From Nephrocerus scutellatus (lineage: Eukaryota; Arthropoda; Insecta; Diptera; Pipunculidae): DNA of 64,000 nt. This document shows positions 44,304-54,793 of this stretch, piece after piece. The stretch lies in NCBI GenBank assembly GCA_947095585.1, contig OX352765.1:61017123-61081122 (forward strand), in the 5' to 3' direction. Numbering within the stretch: position 1 is the first letter of the stretch; each line of letters starts with the position of its first letter. Made by a program: the position numbers and the translations under genes. The notes under the pieces were generated by a model. It made no database searches and was not told the DNA's origin. It saw only the letters and a list, made by a program, of their open reading frames with translations.

Positions 44304-46699
44304 TGTGGCGGTGCCTTGTGAATTTTTTTTTTTATTTTTTACGAAATTAAAAATTTGTAATTTAAAAAGCACCCGGTATCCACTGCAAGGCAATTGTCGC
44401 GCAGTACCATGTTATTGCTAGGACGTAAATATTGATGCACACATAGAGCGATTGTTAGAGAGGAATTCCTATGATTGGAATTTTTGTTAACAATCGGCAT
44501 GTTTCCCACCAACTCGGCACGAACTTTAGTTTCGACGCATATAAGTTTGATGCTGTCGCTAGAGGAAAAGTACATTAGCAGAGTGTAAAATTTAACCCCC
44601 CCCCCCCCTCCAGGCTGACTGACCAACCACAAACTCCATATGAGAACCACCGCGCAACACCACTCCATAAGTGGTTGGTGCAGCGAGCATGAAGAAAAAA
44701 AAAGAGAGAGAGTTTGGTTGGCTACTCGTCACTAATGTGTAATGCATGGTGAGAGTGAGCGACGTAGAAATGGATATTCGAGAAAAAGATTCGTGTCGGT
44801 GTATCGACACAACGAGGCCACCCAACTAGTCAGTTGGTAAAATTTCTCGTTCGGTTTCGGACTTTCAGTCGTTAACTTCGTATGCACTTGAAAAGTGCTC
44901 GAGCAGTTGATACCCTACGTGTGGCAAAAAAGGTTCCTGCAAGTAAATTTATAATGTTAAATTCATTTGGTAATAAAATGAACAAAAGTTCAAGTGATTT
45001 CTTTCAATTAATATTTACCAGTTTGGAAAAGGTGCAATTGTTCTTTTTTTTACTGCCAACTGAAAAAAAAATGGCAGGAATTAAAAATTTAAGAAAAAGT
45101 ACATAAACATACCCGGCCCGTTACTTGCAGCGCGTGCAAAAATGGTAGACATAAAAACCCACGCCATCCTGAATAAATTTTTGTGCTTTTTGAAAAATAA
45201 TCTGAAAAGAGTAAGGTAATGTGCTTTTAACATTATTAACATTATTATAACTTTCAAGCAATACCTAAGAGTTGGTAAAGTTCTCGGTCGGTTTCGGACT
45301 TTCAGTCGTTAACTTCGTATGCACTTGAAAAGTGCTCGTGCAGTTGAAACCCTACGTGTGGCAAAAAAGGTTCCTGCAAGTAAATTTATAAAGTTAAATT
45401 CATTTGGTAATAAAATGAACAAAAGTTCAAGTAACTTTCTTCAATAAAATACCTACCGGTGTCCGGAAGTCCGCTTACGATCCTGGCTATCTAAGAACTT
45501 TCTAGAGAACCGTAGAAAGTTGAAAATTATCAAAAAAAAAAAAAGGAAAAATTCTCTACTCAGTTATACATGTACCCGGTGATCGAACATCTATACCTAT
45601 TTGCCTGTTAAGTGCCACGCTTGCAAAAAAATGGCGGACCTAAGGATCCGCAAGGTGATACGGATAATTTACAGGGCTAGGGAAACAATTAGCATGGCCG
45701 TTGGCGAAGGCCCTCGGAATTAAAGATTTGATTATGGGTGTTTGCCTAATTTTATAAATTTTTTTTTATATTAATTAAATTAAATCGACTTCCTTTGATA
45801 TTCCCCCACCCCTTATCGGTGAAAGAAGGACACACCCCTTTTCCCCTTTTGACCTGATTTTTTATAAATTTAACCTTAACTATTGCTTTCACAGCTCTAT
45901 ACTTCGGCCTCGACAGCGCTGGCGATGAAGTCGTTTAAGCTACGTACAAACAAAAAAAAAACAGGTTAAATATTTTTTTGACAATATATTTTGACACCTA
46001 ATAAAAAAAAAAAAAAAAAAACCTTATGCTCCAATGAAATCCTTCACCGATCCCCATGTGGATTTTCGTTTTCCTTTACTTATATTATATTCCTTACAAT
46101 TTTTTTGATTTTTGTCATTTATATATTACATATAAATTTTTTTATTACCGATCCCCATGTGGATTTTTTTCCCCTCATTACTTATACTATATTCATTGAG
46201 ATTAGTTAGAGTTATTTAATATATTACATCGCAAAAAAAAAAAAAAAAAAAAAAATTGTTTATATAGAAATAAAAATTTGTAAGACTAAGGACAACTAAG
46301 AAAAAAAAATGAGTCTTTACTGAACTTAACGGTATCTTTCTTCCTCTCGGCTTGGTCTCTCCTCGGCATGTTTGGGTTCCTTGGCTAGGGAACGGACAAG
46401 TCCACGCACAAAAGTTTTTTTTATGTACATGATAAACAACAAAAATGGTTGGAATGGCCGGCAAAGAACCCCCCCAAAACCCGACGAGCTAGTTAGAGCA
46501 CAGCTAGGCGTGCACTCCGCCGTTGACCATCCCAAACCTCCGGCTAAGCGTTGGACCAGTCCAAATTTACCCATGTTCGGAAATTATCACTAACATGGTA
46601 AATTTCGACTGTTTATCCTCAAACACCCAAAAAAAGGATATAAATACCAACGAATAAGTAACAGCCGCCGCAATTACACAAATAATAGAAATCGTTACA
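44304..46699 (+). repeat. 5' LTR (2396 bp) of the large gypsy element
   Basis: Contains a poly-C tract of 13-14 residues at about 44589-44602, a 180-bp internal direct repeat (44833-45015 and 45271-45451), two long A runs (about 46003-46021 and 46233-46254) and a TATAAATA box at 46639-46646, only about 55 bp before the LTR end. The short ORFs in it are not conserved in a coding fashion between the two LTRs. Confidence 0.88.
44833..45451 (+). repeat. Direct repeat inside the LTR (two units, 438 bp apart)
   Basis: Both units start GTTGGTAAA and contain CGGTTTCGGACTTTCAGTCG, then GTTCCTGCAAGTAAATTTAT and AATAAAATGAACAAAAGTTC. Each thus has an initiator-like TCAGTCGTT about 140-150 bases before an AATAAA. 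The 3' LTR has the same pair at about 52836 and 53255. Confidence 0.85.
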
Positions 46700-46704
46700 T
46701 AAAA

Positions 46705-46722
46705 TGGCGCCCAACGTGGGGC
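46705..46722 (+). promoter_or_regulatory. Primer binding site, tRNA-Lys type
   Basis: TGGCGCCCAACGTGGGGC five bases after the LTR is the classical tRNA-Lys1,2 primer sequence. Confidence 0.88.
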
Positions 46723-46951
46723 CCGATAGGGTTTGGACAGTAGTCCGAATGCCTTTTGGTCCCATCCTATTGTGTCTTTTCCAACCGACGGTGATGGTAG
46801 TTAGCTATCCCGTTCGGCTCAAAAAGTAGTTTTCTTTCCTCCATTTCCCATTTCGAATTTTATCCCTTGAATTAGCTTAATTGAAATCGGTGTCTAGAAG
46901 ACCCGAACAGTTTGTTAGTTGTCCAGCGAGTAGGGGCTATTCAGTGGTTAT

Positions 46952-47219
46952 CGGAATGCAAGCGATTTGGCGATCGACTGCCGAGTGTTTGACCGAGACC
47001 ACTGGGATGCTCATGTTTCATTCGGAAAGGCAGGTGATTTGGCGTATGGCTGCTGGATACATGACCGATGATCCTTTGTGTTATTTCACCCGGAAATGCA
47101 GGTGATCTGGCGTACGACTGCTGGATACCTGACCGGGGACTTTGTTTGTCCTGTTTCATACGGAAATGCAAGTGATTTGGGGTATGACTGCTGGATACTT
47201 GACCGATGACTTTGTCAAA
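46952..47219 (+). repeat. Leader direct repeats, four units of 68-71 bp
   Basis: Units start at 46952, 47023, 47091 and 47161 with CGGAAATGCAGGTGATTTGG-like sequence, and each includes GCTGGATAC-TGACCGA-type and TGTTTCATT-type segments. A weak fifth unit is near 47326. They lie in the untranslated leader between primer site and gag. Confidence 0.8.
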
Positions 47220-48431
47220 TCTTTTTTTTTCTCGTTAATTAAATTTTCAGTCGCAAGACCTCAACTCGCGCTGGATGAACCGGTTGAAAGGCTTCGTTGC
47301 CTGAGCTGTCGGGTTTGCTACGGAGTTGCAGGATTTGGCATCGGTCAAATACCTGACCAGTAATGCCTTGCAGTTCAAAGTAACGAAAACCGACGATTTT
47401 TTTCCTTTGATTTCCTAACTGCTTTATTATTCCATCGATTGATAATCTTGGTGGTGGTTATTGAAACCAACGGTTTCTTCAACTATTAATCCCTCAATTT
47501 TTTTTGTAGCAATAATTAATTATTGTGAGGGCCTTATATTCACACATGGGCGGCCGTGGGCCGACCCAGCACGATGAGAAAAGTGGGGTTACCCTCCATA
47601 TGCGGCTTGATTGGTGGAGGGGAGACCGATGAGAGAGAGAGAGAAAGAGAGAGAGAACTGACCCTAGGTAAACACATTAAACACGTTAGCTTTAAATACA
47701 TCGGTTTAGAATTTTTTTCTTATCGAATTTTGATTTTTTTTTGTATATATTAAATTTACTTACCTTTTTGTGAAATTCTTGAGATTGTCTGGGAGCACGC
47801 TTACCATAGGTGGTATCGCTCAAAACTTCCTGACAATAAAACCCCATAACTTTATAAAAAAAAATTTTTCTGTTGTCGAGTTCTTGGACTAACAACTGGA
47901 CGGTACAACGTGGCTACTACGAATTTCCGAGATACGTATCAATTTTTTTTGTTTGTTTCATCTAATGGTTCTCCAAATATCGATCATTAGATAGATTCAA
48001 AAGAGAAAAAAAAACTTAATTTTGCTCATTGATAACTTCGAGAAAGTGTTTCGCTGCGCAGCACTAAAACTTATTCGTTACACTATCAACGTCTATTGGC
48101 GTTGTTGATTATTAGTTTAAGACCGTAGTTTTAAGATCGATCTCGCGAAATTCGACCATTTCGATATTTTTGATTAAATCTCCTCTTGGAGCTAAGAATT
48201 ATAGGGTTGAACCCTATCGTCGAATTTTTTTTATTTTTTTTTGAAACCCAAAACTGCGTCTCTAAAATCCACTAGTCTTGGGAAACTTAAGTTTCCGCAA
48301 AGAACCCTTTTCATTTTTTTTGGGAAATCATTTTTCTCGAAATTTCTATTCTGACACCCAAATTATTACGAGATACGCTCGTCTTCTTGCTGTAAACACG
48401 TAAAGAGCCTCCTGCTCGATTACAGTTCTAA
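47220..48431 (+). other. Long untranslated leader of the gypsy element
   Basis: Over 1.7 kb separates the primer site from the first ORF. Apart from the repeats described it contains a GA-rich simple repeat at 47632-47657 and T-rich DNA with frequent stops in all frames. No gene is seen. Confidence 0.55.
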
Positions 48432-48476
48432 TTGAACCCCTTTAACTACCTTGCTAGTAAGCATTTCGATCCGAAT

Positions 48477-48895
48477 ATGGCGGTTCGTCGTAGTCTTGAA
48501 GGTCTGAAAAGGCCAATTGTACCCTTAGAGGTGATTGCATATGAGTCGCTTGAATGTCCACTGTGTAAAATTGATATAAACGGTAGTACGGAGAGCGTAA
48601 TCACCACCTGCAATCATGCTTTCCATAAATATTGCTTGGGAAACACTCAAAAGCAAGGAAATCTGCCCCGAGTGCAATCAGCCGTGTTTTCTGCATACAT
48701 TGCGGCCGTTTGTGGTTCAACTTGGTTCCAATGGCGCGGGTGGCATCGAAGCAGTAGATGGCACCAATGCCCATAACACGCGCAATAGATCGAAAAGGGA
48801 ACCACCACTTCGACTTCAGCCGAGTGCACAGAGGGGTCAGCAAATTGCAGATTCATTGGCTAATGAGGGACTGGGACGAAAATCAGAAGGTGCCT
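48477..48895 (+). pseudogene. RING-H2 finger protein region upstream of Gag
   Basis: The first ATG is 48477 (MAVRRSLEGLKRPIVPLEVI); an open frame extends up to 48432 after a TAA. Zinc ligands are C-P-L-C at about 48555-48566, then C-N-H-A-F-H-K-Y-C at about 48609-48635. After a one-base frameshift near 48636-48645 come WETLKSKEI and C-P-E-C at 48664-48675. Spacing CX2C-X14-CXHX2HX2C-X(13-14)-CX2C is the RING-H2 consensus of E3 ubiquitin ligases. A low-complexity, Asn/Arg-rich tail follows and the frame shifts again near 48860 towards Gag. It lies where Gag's N-terminus is expected, so it is probably a Gag-fused domain. Broken in this copy. Confidence 0.75.
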
Positions 48896-48959
48896 AGGCC
48901 ACTGAGACACATACCCGGTTATCCTTACCAGGCAACACTGTTCAACTAAGTCGAAGAGA

Positions 48960-50330
48960 GTCCAGTCTGGTGACTATGGTACAGTGTGCGGTTAATGACT
49001 CTATCGACCAAATTCAAGAGTAAATGCTGCAGCATGTCACCCAAGACATTTCACAGCTTATCGAGACCAACGTCGAACGGTGCTTTGAGAAGTTGAGACT
49101 ACAGGATAACGAACCAAGGACTAACGAAGTGCCAGCTAACACGCCAGACTTTGATATCTATCCGTGGCCGCGCAATATGCCATTCGAAACAAGGGACCAA
49201 AATCCGCAGACTTCTTTCCCAGCTCGTTCATCTCACTTAGATATAAACACCGCCGTAAAAGTGTCCAACATCATCTCGAGTTGGCACCTCCAATTCGAAG
49301 GATCGTCGGATGGTCTAACGGTGGATAATTTCATATATCAAGTACAGTCTTTGACTCAGCAAAGTCTGGATGGAAACTTCGAAATATTATGTAAAAATGC
49401 GCATCTTTTGTTCAGGGGCAGAGCCAAAGAATGGTTTTGGAGGTTCCACCGGTCACATCCGTTTTTCGTATGGGACGATTTAATCGACTACCTACGACAA
49501 CAATACAAGGACAGCCGGTCGGACTATGACATTCGCGAAGCCATTCGATGCCGGAAACAACGAGACAGAGAGACCTTTGACGAATACCATGACTCGATCG
49601 TTAGGTTGACGGACAGACTCTACTAGCCAGTCGCTAGTAGAAATCCTAATAAGGAATCTTCGTTCGGATGTACGACATGAAATCCTTCACTTAGAAATTT
49701 CCTCCGTGTCCATGCTGCGACGAGTGGTTCAGCGACGAGAACGCTTCCTAAATGATGTTTACCGAACCATGCCAGTCGTCAAACCAACATATCCTAAGCG
49801 TCAGATTGCGGAGCTGAATAGACCGGTGAACGAGGAGGTCATTCCAGTAATGACCCACTCGCCTTCGGATTCTCCTAGGGCCACTTACCACGAAGGTCAA
49901 CCTTCTTAGAAGATAGTATGTTGGAACTGTGACCTCGTAGGTCATCGATTTGATATGTGCCTGGAACAGCGAAGAATATTCTGTTATGGTTGTGGGGCAA
50001 AGAATCTTTACAAACCCAACTGCCCTAAATGCAACCGTCAGGGAAACTGGACAAGGGGTGTGAACTGGTGGTTCGGTACGTTAGACCCAAACACTACTCG
50101 AATTGACTACCCCGGGGGGATAAGTTCGCCACCGCCAAAACTGATCCTAATGAGAAACCGTAAAGTCCCAAATTTAGAATCGTCTCGTAGAAAAGCGGAT
50201 GTGACAAGGACCCCCATAGAGCCATACTCCAACCGAATCACAAATTACCAGGTGGCTCGCGCTAGAATTTTTGAAATGATGGATGGGCTGGAACCAACGC
50301 GACCCAGCTGGTCTGACCTTAAACGTGGCC
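48960..50330 (+). pseudogene. gag: Gypsy Gag: capsid-like region and two zinc knuckles
   Basis: The frame is open from about 48949 (LSRRESSLVTMVQCAVNDSI), interrupted by TAA at 49021-49023. The main block 49024-49626 contains a retrotransposon-gag capsid pattern: HLLFRGRAKEWFWRFHRSHP, WDDLIDYLRQQYKD and ETFDEYHDSI. A frameshift near 49620 is followed by a stop at 49907-49909. Knuckles are CWNCDLVGHRFDMC (49919-49960) and CYGCGAKNLYKPNCPKC (49982-50032). At about 50310 the frame runs directly into the RT C-terminal region, so protease and most of RT are deleted. Confidence 0.83.
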
Positions 50331-52148
50331 AAAAGTAAGTTTTGCCTTACAGAGGTTCGATATCTTGGCCATATCATCGGAAATGGCGGTTTAAGAACGG
50401 ACCCAGAGAAGATACAAGCGATTGTGAAATACCCCATTCCGAAAACCGTGCGCCAGCTCAGACGCTTTCTCGGCATGGCCGGTTGGTATAGGAAATTCAT
50501 AGCGAATTTCGCAGTAGCTTGTACACCGTTGACAGACCTATTAAAAAAATCTAAAAACCTTCAGTGGAATAGTGATGCGCAGGCTGCCTTTGATTTCACC
50601 AAACCGTTCATGATTCAGTGCGACGCCTGTCAAACAAGAGTCGGGAGTGTTCTTGTGCAAACCCTGGACGACGCCGACGTTTCTGAAGTGCCGATTGCAT
50701 ATTGGTCACAGAAACTCAACAAGGCCCAACGTAATTATAGCGTAACCGAGCAAGAATGCTTGGCCGCGGTGCTTAGCATCAAACACTTCCGCCCTTTCGT
50801 TGAAGGACTTGATTTCACCGTGATTACCGATCACGCGTCTCTGCAGTGGCTCATGCGCCAAACTGACCTCCGCGGTAGGCTGGGAAAGTGGGCACTTAAG
50901 CTGCAAGGTTACAAATTTGAAATCCGTCATCGTAAAGGGTCAGAACACAAAGTCCCAGATGCGTTATCGAGAATGCATGAGGAGGTTATCGCCTCGATTG
51001 ACTTGTTAGCGCCAGAAATTGATTTGAACTCATCAGAGTTCACCTCCCCCGATCACGAATACCAGAAAGGACAAGTCATCAAAAATAGCGCGATGCTGCC
51101 AGATTTGAAGGTAGTAGATCGATTTCTGTACAAGCGGACCGAATTCTGCTGTGGGGAAGAATTGCATGAACAGTCAGTGTGGAAGTTATGGGTTCCTAAG
51201 AATCTCACTAATAAAGTGATCGAACGAGCACACGACGCCCCGACATCAGCACACAATAAGACCTTTCAAAGGATAAAAATAACATTTCTTTTGGCCTCAC
51301 ATGTTTGCGGAAGTGAGAGATTACGTCCTGAATTGTGCAGTGTGTAAAACCACCAAACACCCTTAAGACCGTCCATGGGCCAGCAAAACATTTCGGTATG
51401 ACCGTTTCAACGGCTGTACATGGATATAATTGGGCCTTTTCCCCGATCAAAGGTTGGTCACATCGGATTGTTAATTCTCTTAGACCATTTTACAAAATTC
51501 CACTTTCTGCTACCGCTAAAGAAATTTATCGCGAAGCCCATCATTGAATATTTGAGAAACCACCTGTTCCCCACTTTCGGAGTACCTGAAACCATAGTTA
51601 CGGACAACGGAGTACAATTTAAATGTAAAGACTTTATTAAGCTTCTGGCCACGTACGGTGTGAAACTTACGTATACGGCACTCTATTCCCCTCAAGCGAA
51701 TGGGTCGGAGCGAGTAAATCGTTCCTTGATCGCTGCCATCCGAGCCTCCATCAAGGATGACCAGTCAAGCTGGGATTTGAGCCTCGGTCACATAAGCTGT
51801 GCATTGCGGAGTTCCGTACACGCTTCTACGGGATTTTCGCCTTATTTTTTAACGTTCGGCCAGAACATGATTGTACACGGTGACAGTTATGAACTCTTAC
51901 GGAAATTAGAATTACTGGAACCACCAGATATCTTCGTCCCCCCCGAGGAAGGTTTGGCCCAGATCCGTACTAAGGAAAAATATCGAATGAAAAAGGCTTA
52001 TGAAGTGAATGAACGGAAATATAACACTCGTTCGAGACTGACAGACTTTCGAGAGGGACAAGAAGTCTTTCGGCGAAACTTCGCACAGAGTAACTGGAAG
52101 AAAGGGTTTAACGCCAAACTGTCGCCAACCTTCTTAACACTCGCATAA
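50310..52148 (+). pseudogene. pol: Gypsy Pol remnant: RT end, RNase H, integrase
   Basis: RT thumb/connection AGLTLNVAKSKFCLTEVRYL and LRRFLGMAGWYRKFI are at about 50310-50500; the YxDD site is absent. RNase H (about 50600-50975) has CDACQTRVGSVLVQ, TEQECLAAVLSIKHF and TDHASLQWLM, with the acids in place. The integrase zinc region (about 51220-51345) ends in a frameshift. The integrase core 51420-52148 has MDIIGPFPRSK, TDNGVQFKC and SPQANGSERVNRSL (D, D, E). The C-terminus is RNFAQSNWKKGFNAKLSPTF. Only one or two frameshifts separate the domains, so decay is mild apart from the deletion. Confidence 0.87.
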
Positions 52149-52316
52149 AAAAAAATAGGGAGCTGTTATTACATGCTTGAAGACTACCAGGGAAAGCAGA
52201 TAGGAATAAACCACGCGAAAGACATCAGGCAATAAAACTACTGAGGTACGAGGTTTGTCACCGGTGTTCAGCCTTTCCGAGGTCTTTGGGTTAAATCTCC
52301 CACGGAAAGCCTGTTT
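52149..52316 (+). other. 3' untranslated segment before the 3' LTR
   Basis: Lies between the pol stop and TGTGGCGG at 52317. It contains CAGGGAAAGCAGATAGGAA but no strong purine tract right at the LTR edge. Confidence 0.5.
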
Positions 52317-53603
52317 TGTGGCGGTGCCTTGTGAAATTTTTTTTTTATTTTTTACGAAATTAAAAATTTGTAATTTAAAAAGCACCCGGTATCCACTGCA
52401 AGGCAATTGTCGCGCAGTACCATGTTATTGCTAGGACGTAAATATCGATGCACACATAGAGCTATTGTTAGGGAGGAATTTCAAGGCCAAAAATTCCAAT
52501 CATTGGAATTTTTGTTAACAAACGGCATGTTTCCCACCAACTCGGCACGAACTTTAGTTTCGACGCATAAGTTTGATGCTGTCGCTAAAGGAAAAGTACA
52601 TTAGCAGAGTGTACAATTTAACCCCCCCCCCCTCCAGGCTGACTGACCAACCACAAACTCCATATGAGAACCACCGCGCAACACCACTCCATAAGTGGTT
52701 GGTGCAGCGAGCATGAAGAAAAAAAAAGAGAGAGAGTTTGGTTGGCTACTCGTCACTAATGTGTAATGCATGGTGAGAGTGAGCGACGTAGAAATGGATA
52801 TTCGAGAAAAAGATTCGTGTCGGTGTATCGACATCGTTCGGTTTCGGACTTTCAGTCGTTAACTTCGTATGCACTTGAAAAGTGCTCGAGCAGTTGATAC
52901 CCTACGTGTGGCAAAAAAGGTTCCTGCAAGTAAATTTATAAAGTTAAATTCATTTGGTAATAAAATGAACAAAAGTTCAAGTGATTTCTTTCAATTAATA
53001 TTTACCAGTTTGGAAAAGGTGCAATAGTTCTTTTTTTTACTGCCAACTGAAAAAAAATGGCAGGAATTAAAAATTTAAGAAAAAGTACATATACATACCC
53101 GGCCTGTTACTTGCAGTGCGTGCAAAATGGTGGACATAAAAACACACGCCATCCTGAATAAATTTTTGTGCTTTTTGAAAAATAATCTGAAAATAGTAAG
53201 GTAATGTGCTTTTAACATTATTAACATTATTATAACTTTCAAGCAATACCTAACAGTTGGTAAAATTTCTCGGTCGGTTTCGGAATTTCAGTCGTTAACT
53301 TCGTATGCACTTGAAAGGTGCTCGAGCAGTTGATACCCTACGAGTAGCAATAAAGGTTCCTGCAAGTGAATTTATAAAGTTTAATTCTTTTGGTATAAAA
53401 ATGAACAAAAGTTCAAGTAACTTTCTTCAATAAAATACTTACCGGTCCGGAAGTTCGCTTACGATCCTGGCTATCTAAGAACTTTCTAGAGAACCGTAGA
53501 AAGTTGAAAATTATCAAAAAAAAAAAAAAAAAAAAAAAAAAATCTCTACTCAGTTATACATGTACCCGGTGATCGAACATCTACACCTATTTGCCTGTTA
53601 AGT
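52317..53603 (+). repeat. 3' LTR of the large gypsy element, left part
   Basis: Matches 44304-45613 with a roughly 37-bp deletion near 52831 and a shorter poly-C tract at about 52622-52631. It stops at AGT (53601-53603), where the minus-strand LINE begins. Confidence 0.88.
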
Positions 53604-53733
53604 TTTTTTTTTTATTTTTTTTTATAATTCGCGCACGCTTCAAGGGGTTCGCACCCTTATAATGCTCGGCTATATGCTTGGCACAGCGTGGGCGTTAAGG
53701 AAGAGGAGGAGAAATAAGGAGATGTCTATGAGC

Positions 53734-54793
53734 TTATGTTTTGAATGCCTGTGGATCATAGTGAGGTGGGAAGACAGAGCTTGGCAGAGCATTCCACATA
53801 CGTGTTGTACGGAATTTAACTGTACGTCCGAAGAAGGGCTTGAGGGTAAACTGATGAGCATTTTGAGCGCCACGGGTATTGCGGTTGAATTCAAGGAGAG
53901 GTGGCATGCAGCTGGCTATTTCTCTTGAGCGATAAAACAGTGACAAGCAGGAAACCTTCCTGCGGTGTTCAAGCGAATCTATTGATTTCGCTATATTTTC
54001 GTCACCGATAAGTTTTATCGCGCGGTTTTGTATTCTATCTAGCTGATGCAAAATGGTCTTAGGCGCACCAGACCAGATATGGCAATTGTACTCAAGTTTT
54101 GGGCGAATAAAAGCCTTGTATATGGTAGCCAGATCAGAGGGAGTGAAATATTTCTTGCACCGGGCTAGAAAACCTAAACATTTCGCAGCGTTTTTGGCGA
54201 CGGTAAATATGTGGTCATTCCAACGAAGCTTGTCGTTAACGCACATACCGAGAATTGCGAGATTTTCAGTTTCCTCGATGCAAGTCCCATTCATGGATAA
54301 TGGCATGGGGTTAAGGATTCGCTTGGACGACAGGAGACAGCATTGGGTTTTGGAAGCGTTAAATTCTACTCGATTGTTTTCTCCCCAATGTATTTTGCTG
54401 TCAAGGTCAGAATTTAACGAGCTTAACATACAAAGTTGTTTGAGTTCCACATCAGAGGTGGAGGGACGTTCCTCAAACTTATATGAGAAGCTGAGAGTGC
54501 TGTCGTCAGCGAAAGAGTGCATTGGATTAGAAGTCGCAGATAAGAGATCATTAATAAAAATGAGAAAGAGTGTCGGGGATAGAACAGAGCCCTGGGGAAC
54601 GACAGCATTTATGTGGTGTATTTCAGACTTAAAACCGTCTTAAACAACTTGAATTGAGCGGTCCAAAAGATAGCTTCTAATCCAATGAAGTAATATATCA
54701 TCAACACCATAAGCACGCATTTTACACAAAAGAGCTTGATGCCAAACTCTGTCAAATGCCTTCGAAATATCGAGTGCAACAGCTTTACTTTCG
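53734..54793 (-). pseudogene. LINE copy B, RT catalytic half and C-terminal domain
   Basis: ISKAFDRVWHQALLCKMRAY-type sequence at about 54770-54710, then FLIFINDLL (about 54560), catalytic FADDSTLSFSY (54515) and a C-terminal thumb region with LPLSMNGTCIEETENLAILG and ATIYKAFIRPKLEYNCHIWS. Frameshifts lie near 54640 and 54525. It ends close to the shared 3' tail. Confidence 0.82.

Noticed and set aside
44592..44825. 77-aa ORF found in both gypsy LTRs (also 52601-52834)
   Set aside because: Conservation is explained by the LTR pair. It is Ser/Thr and Phe-rich low complexity with no domain.
54053..54643. 196-aa plus-strand ORF
   Set aside because: It is antisense to the LINE copy B RT C-terminal domain, whose motifs are unambiguous.
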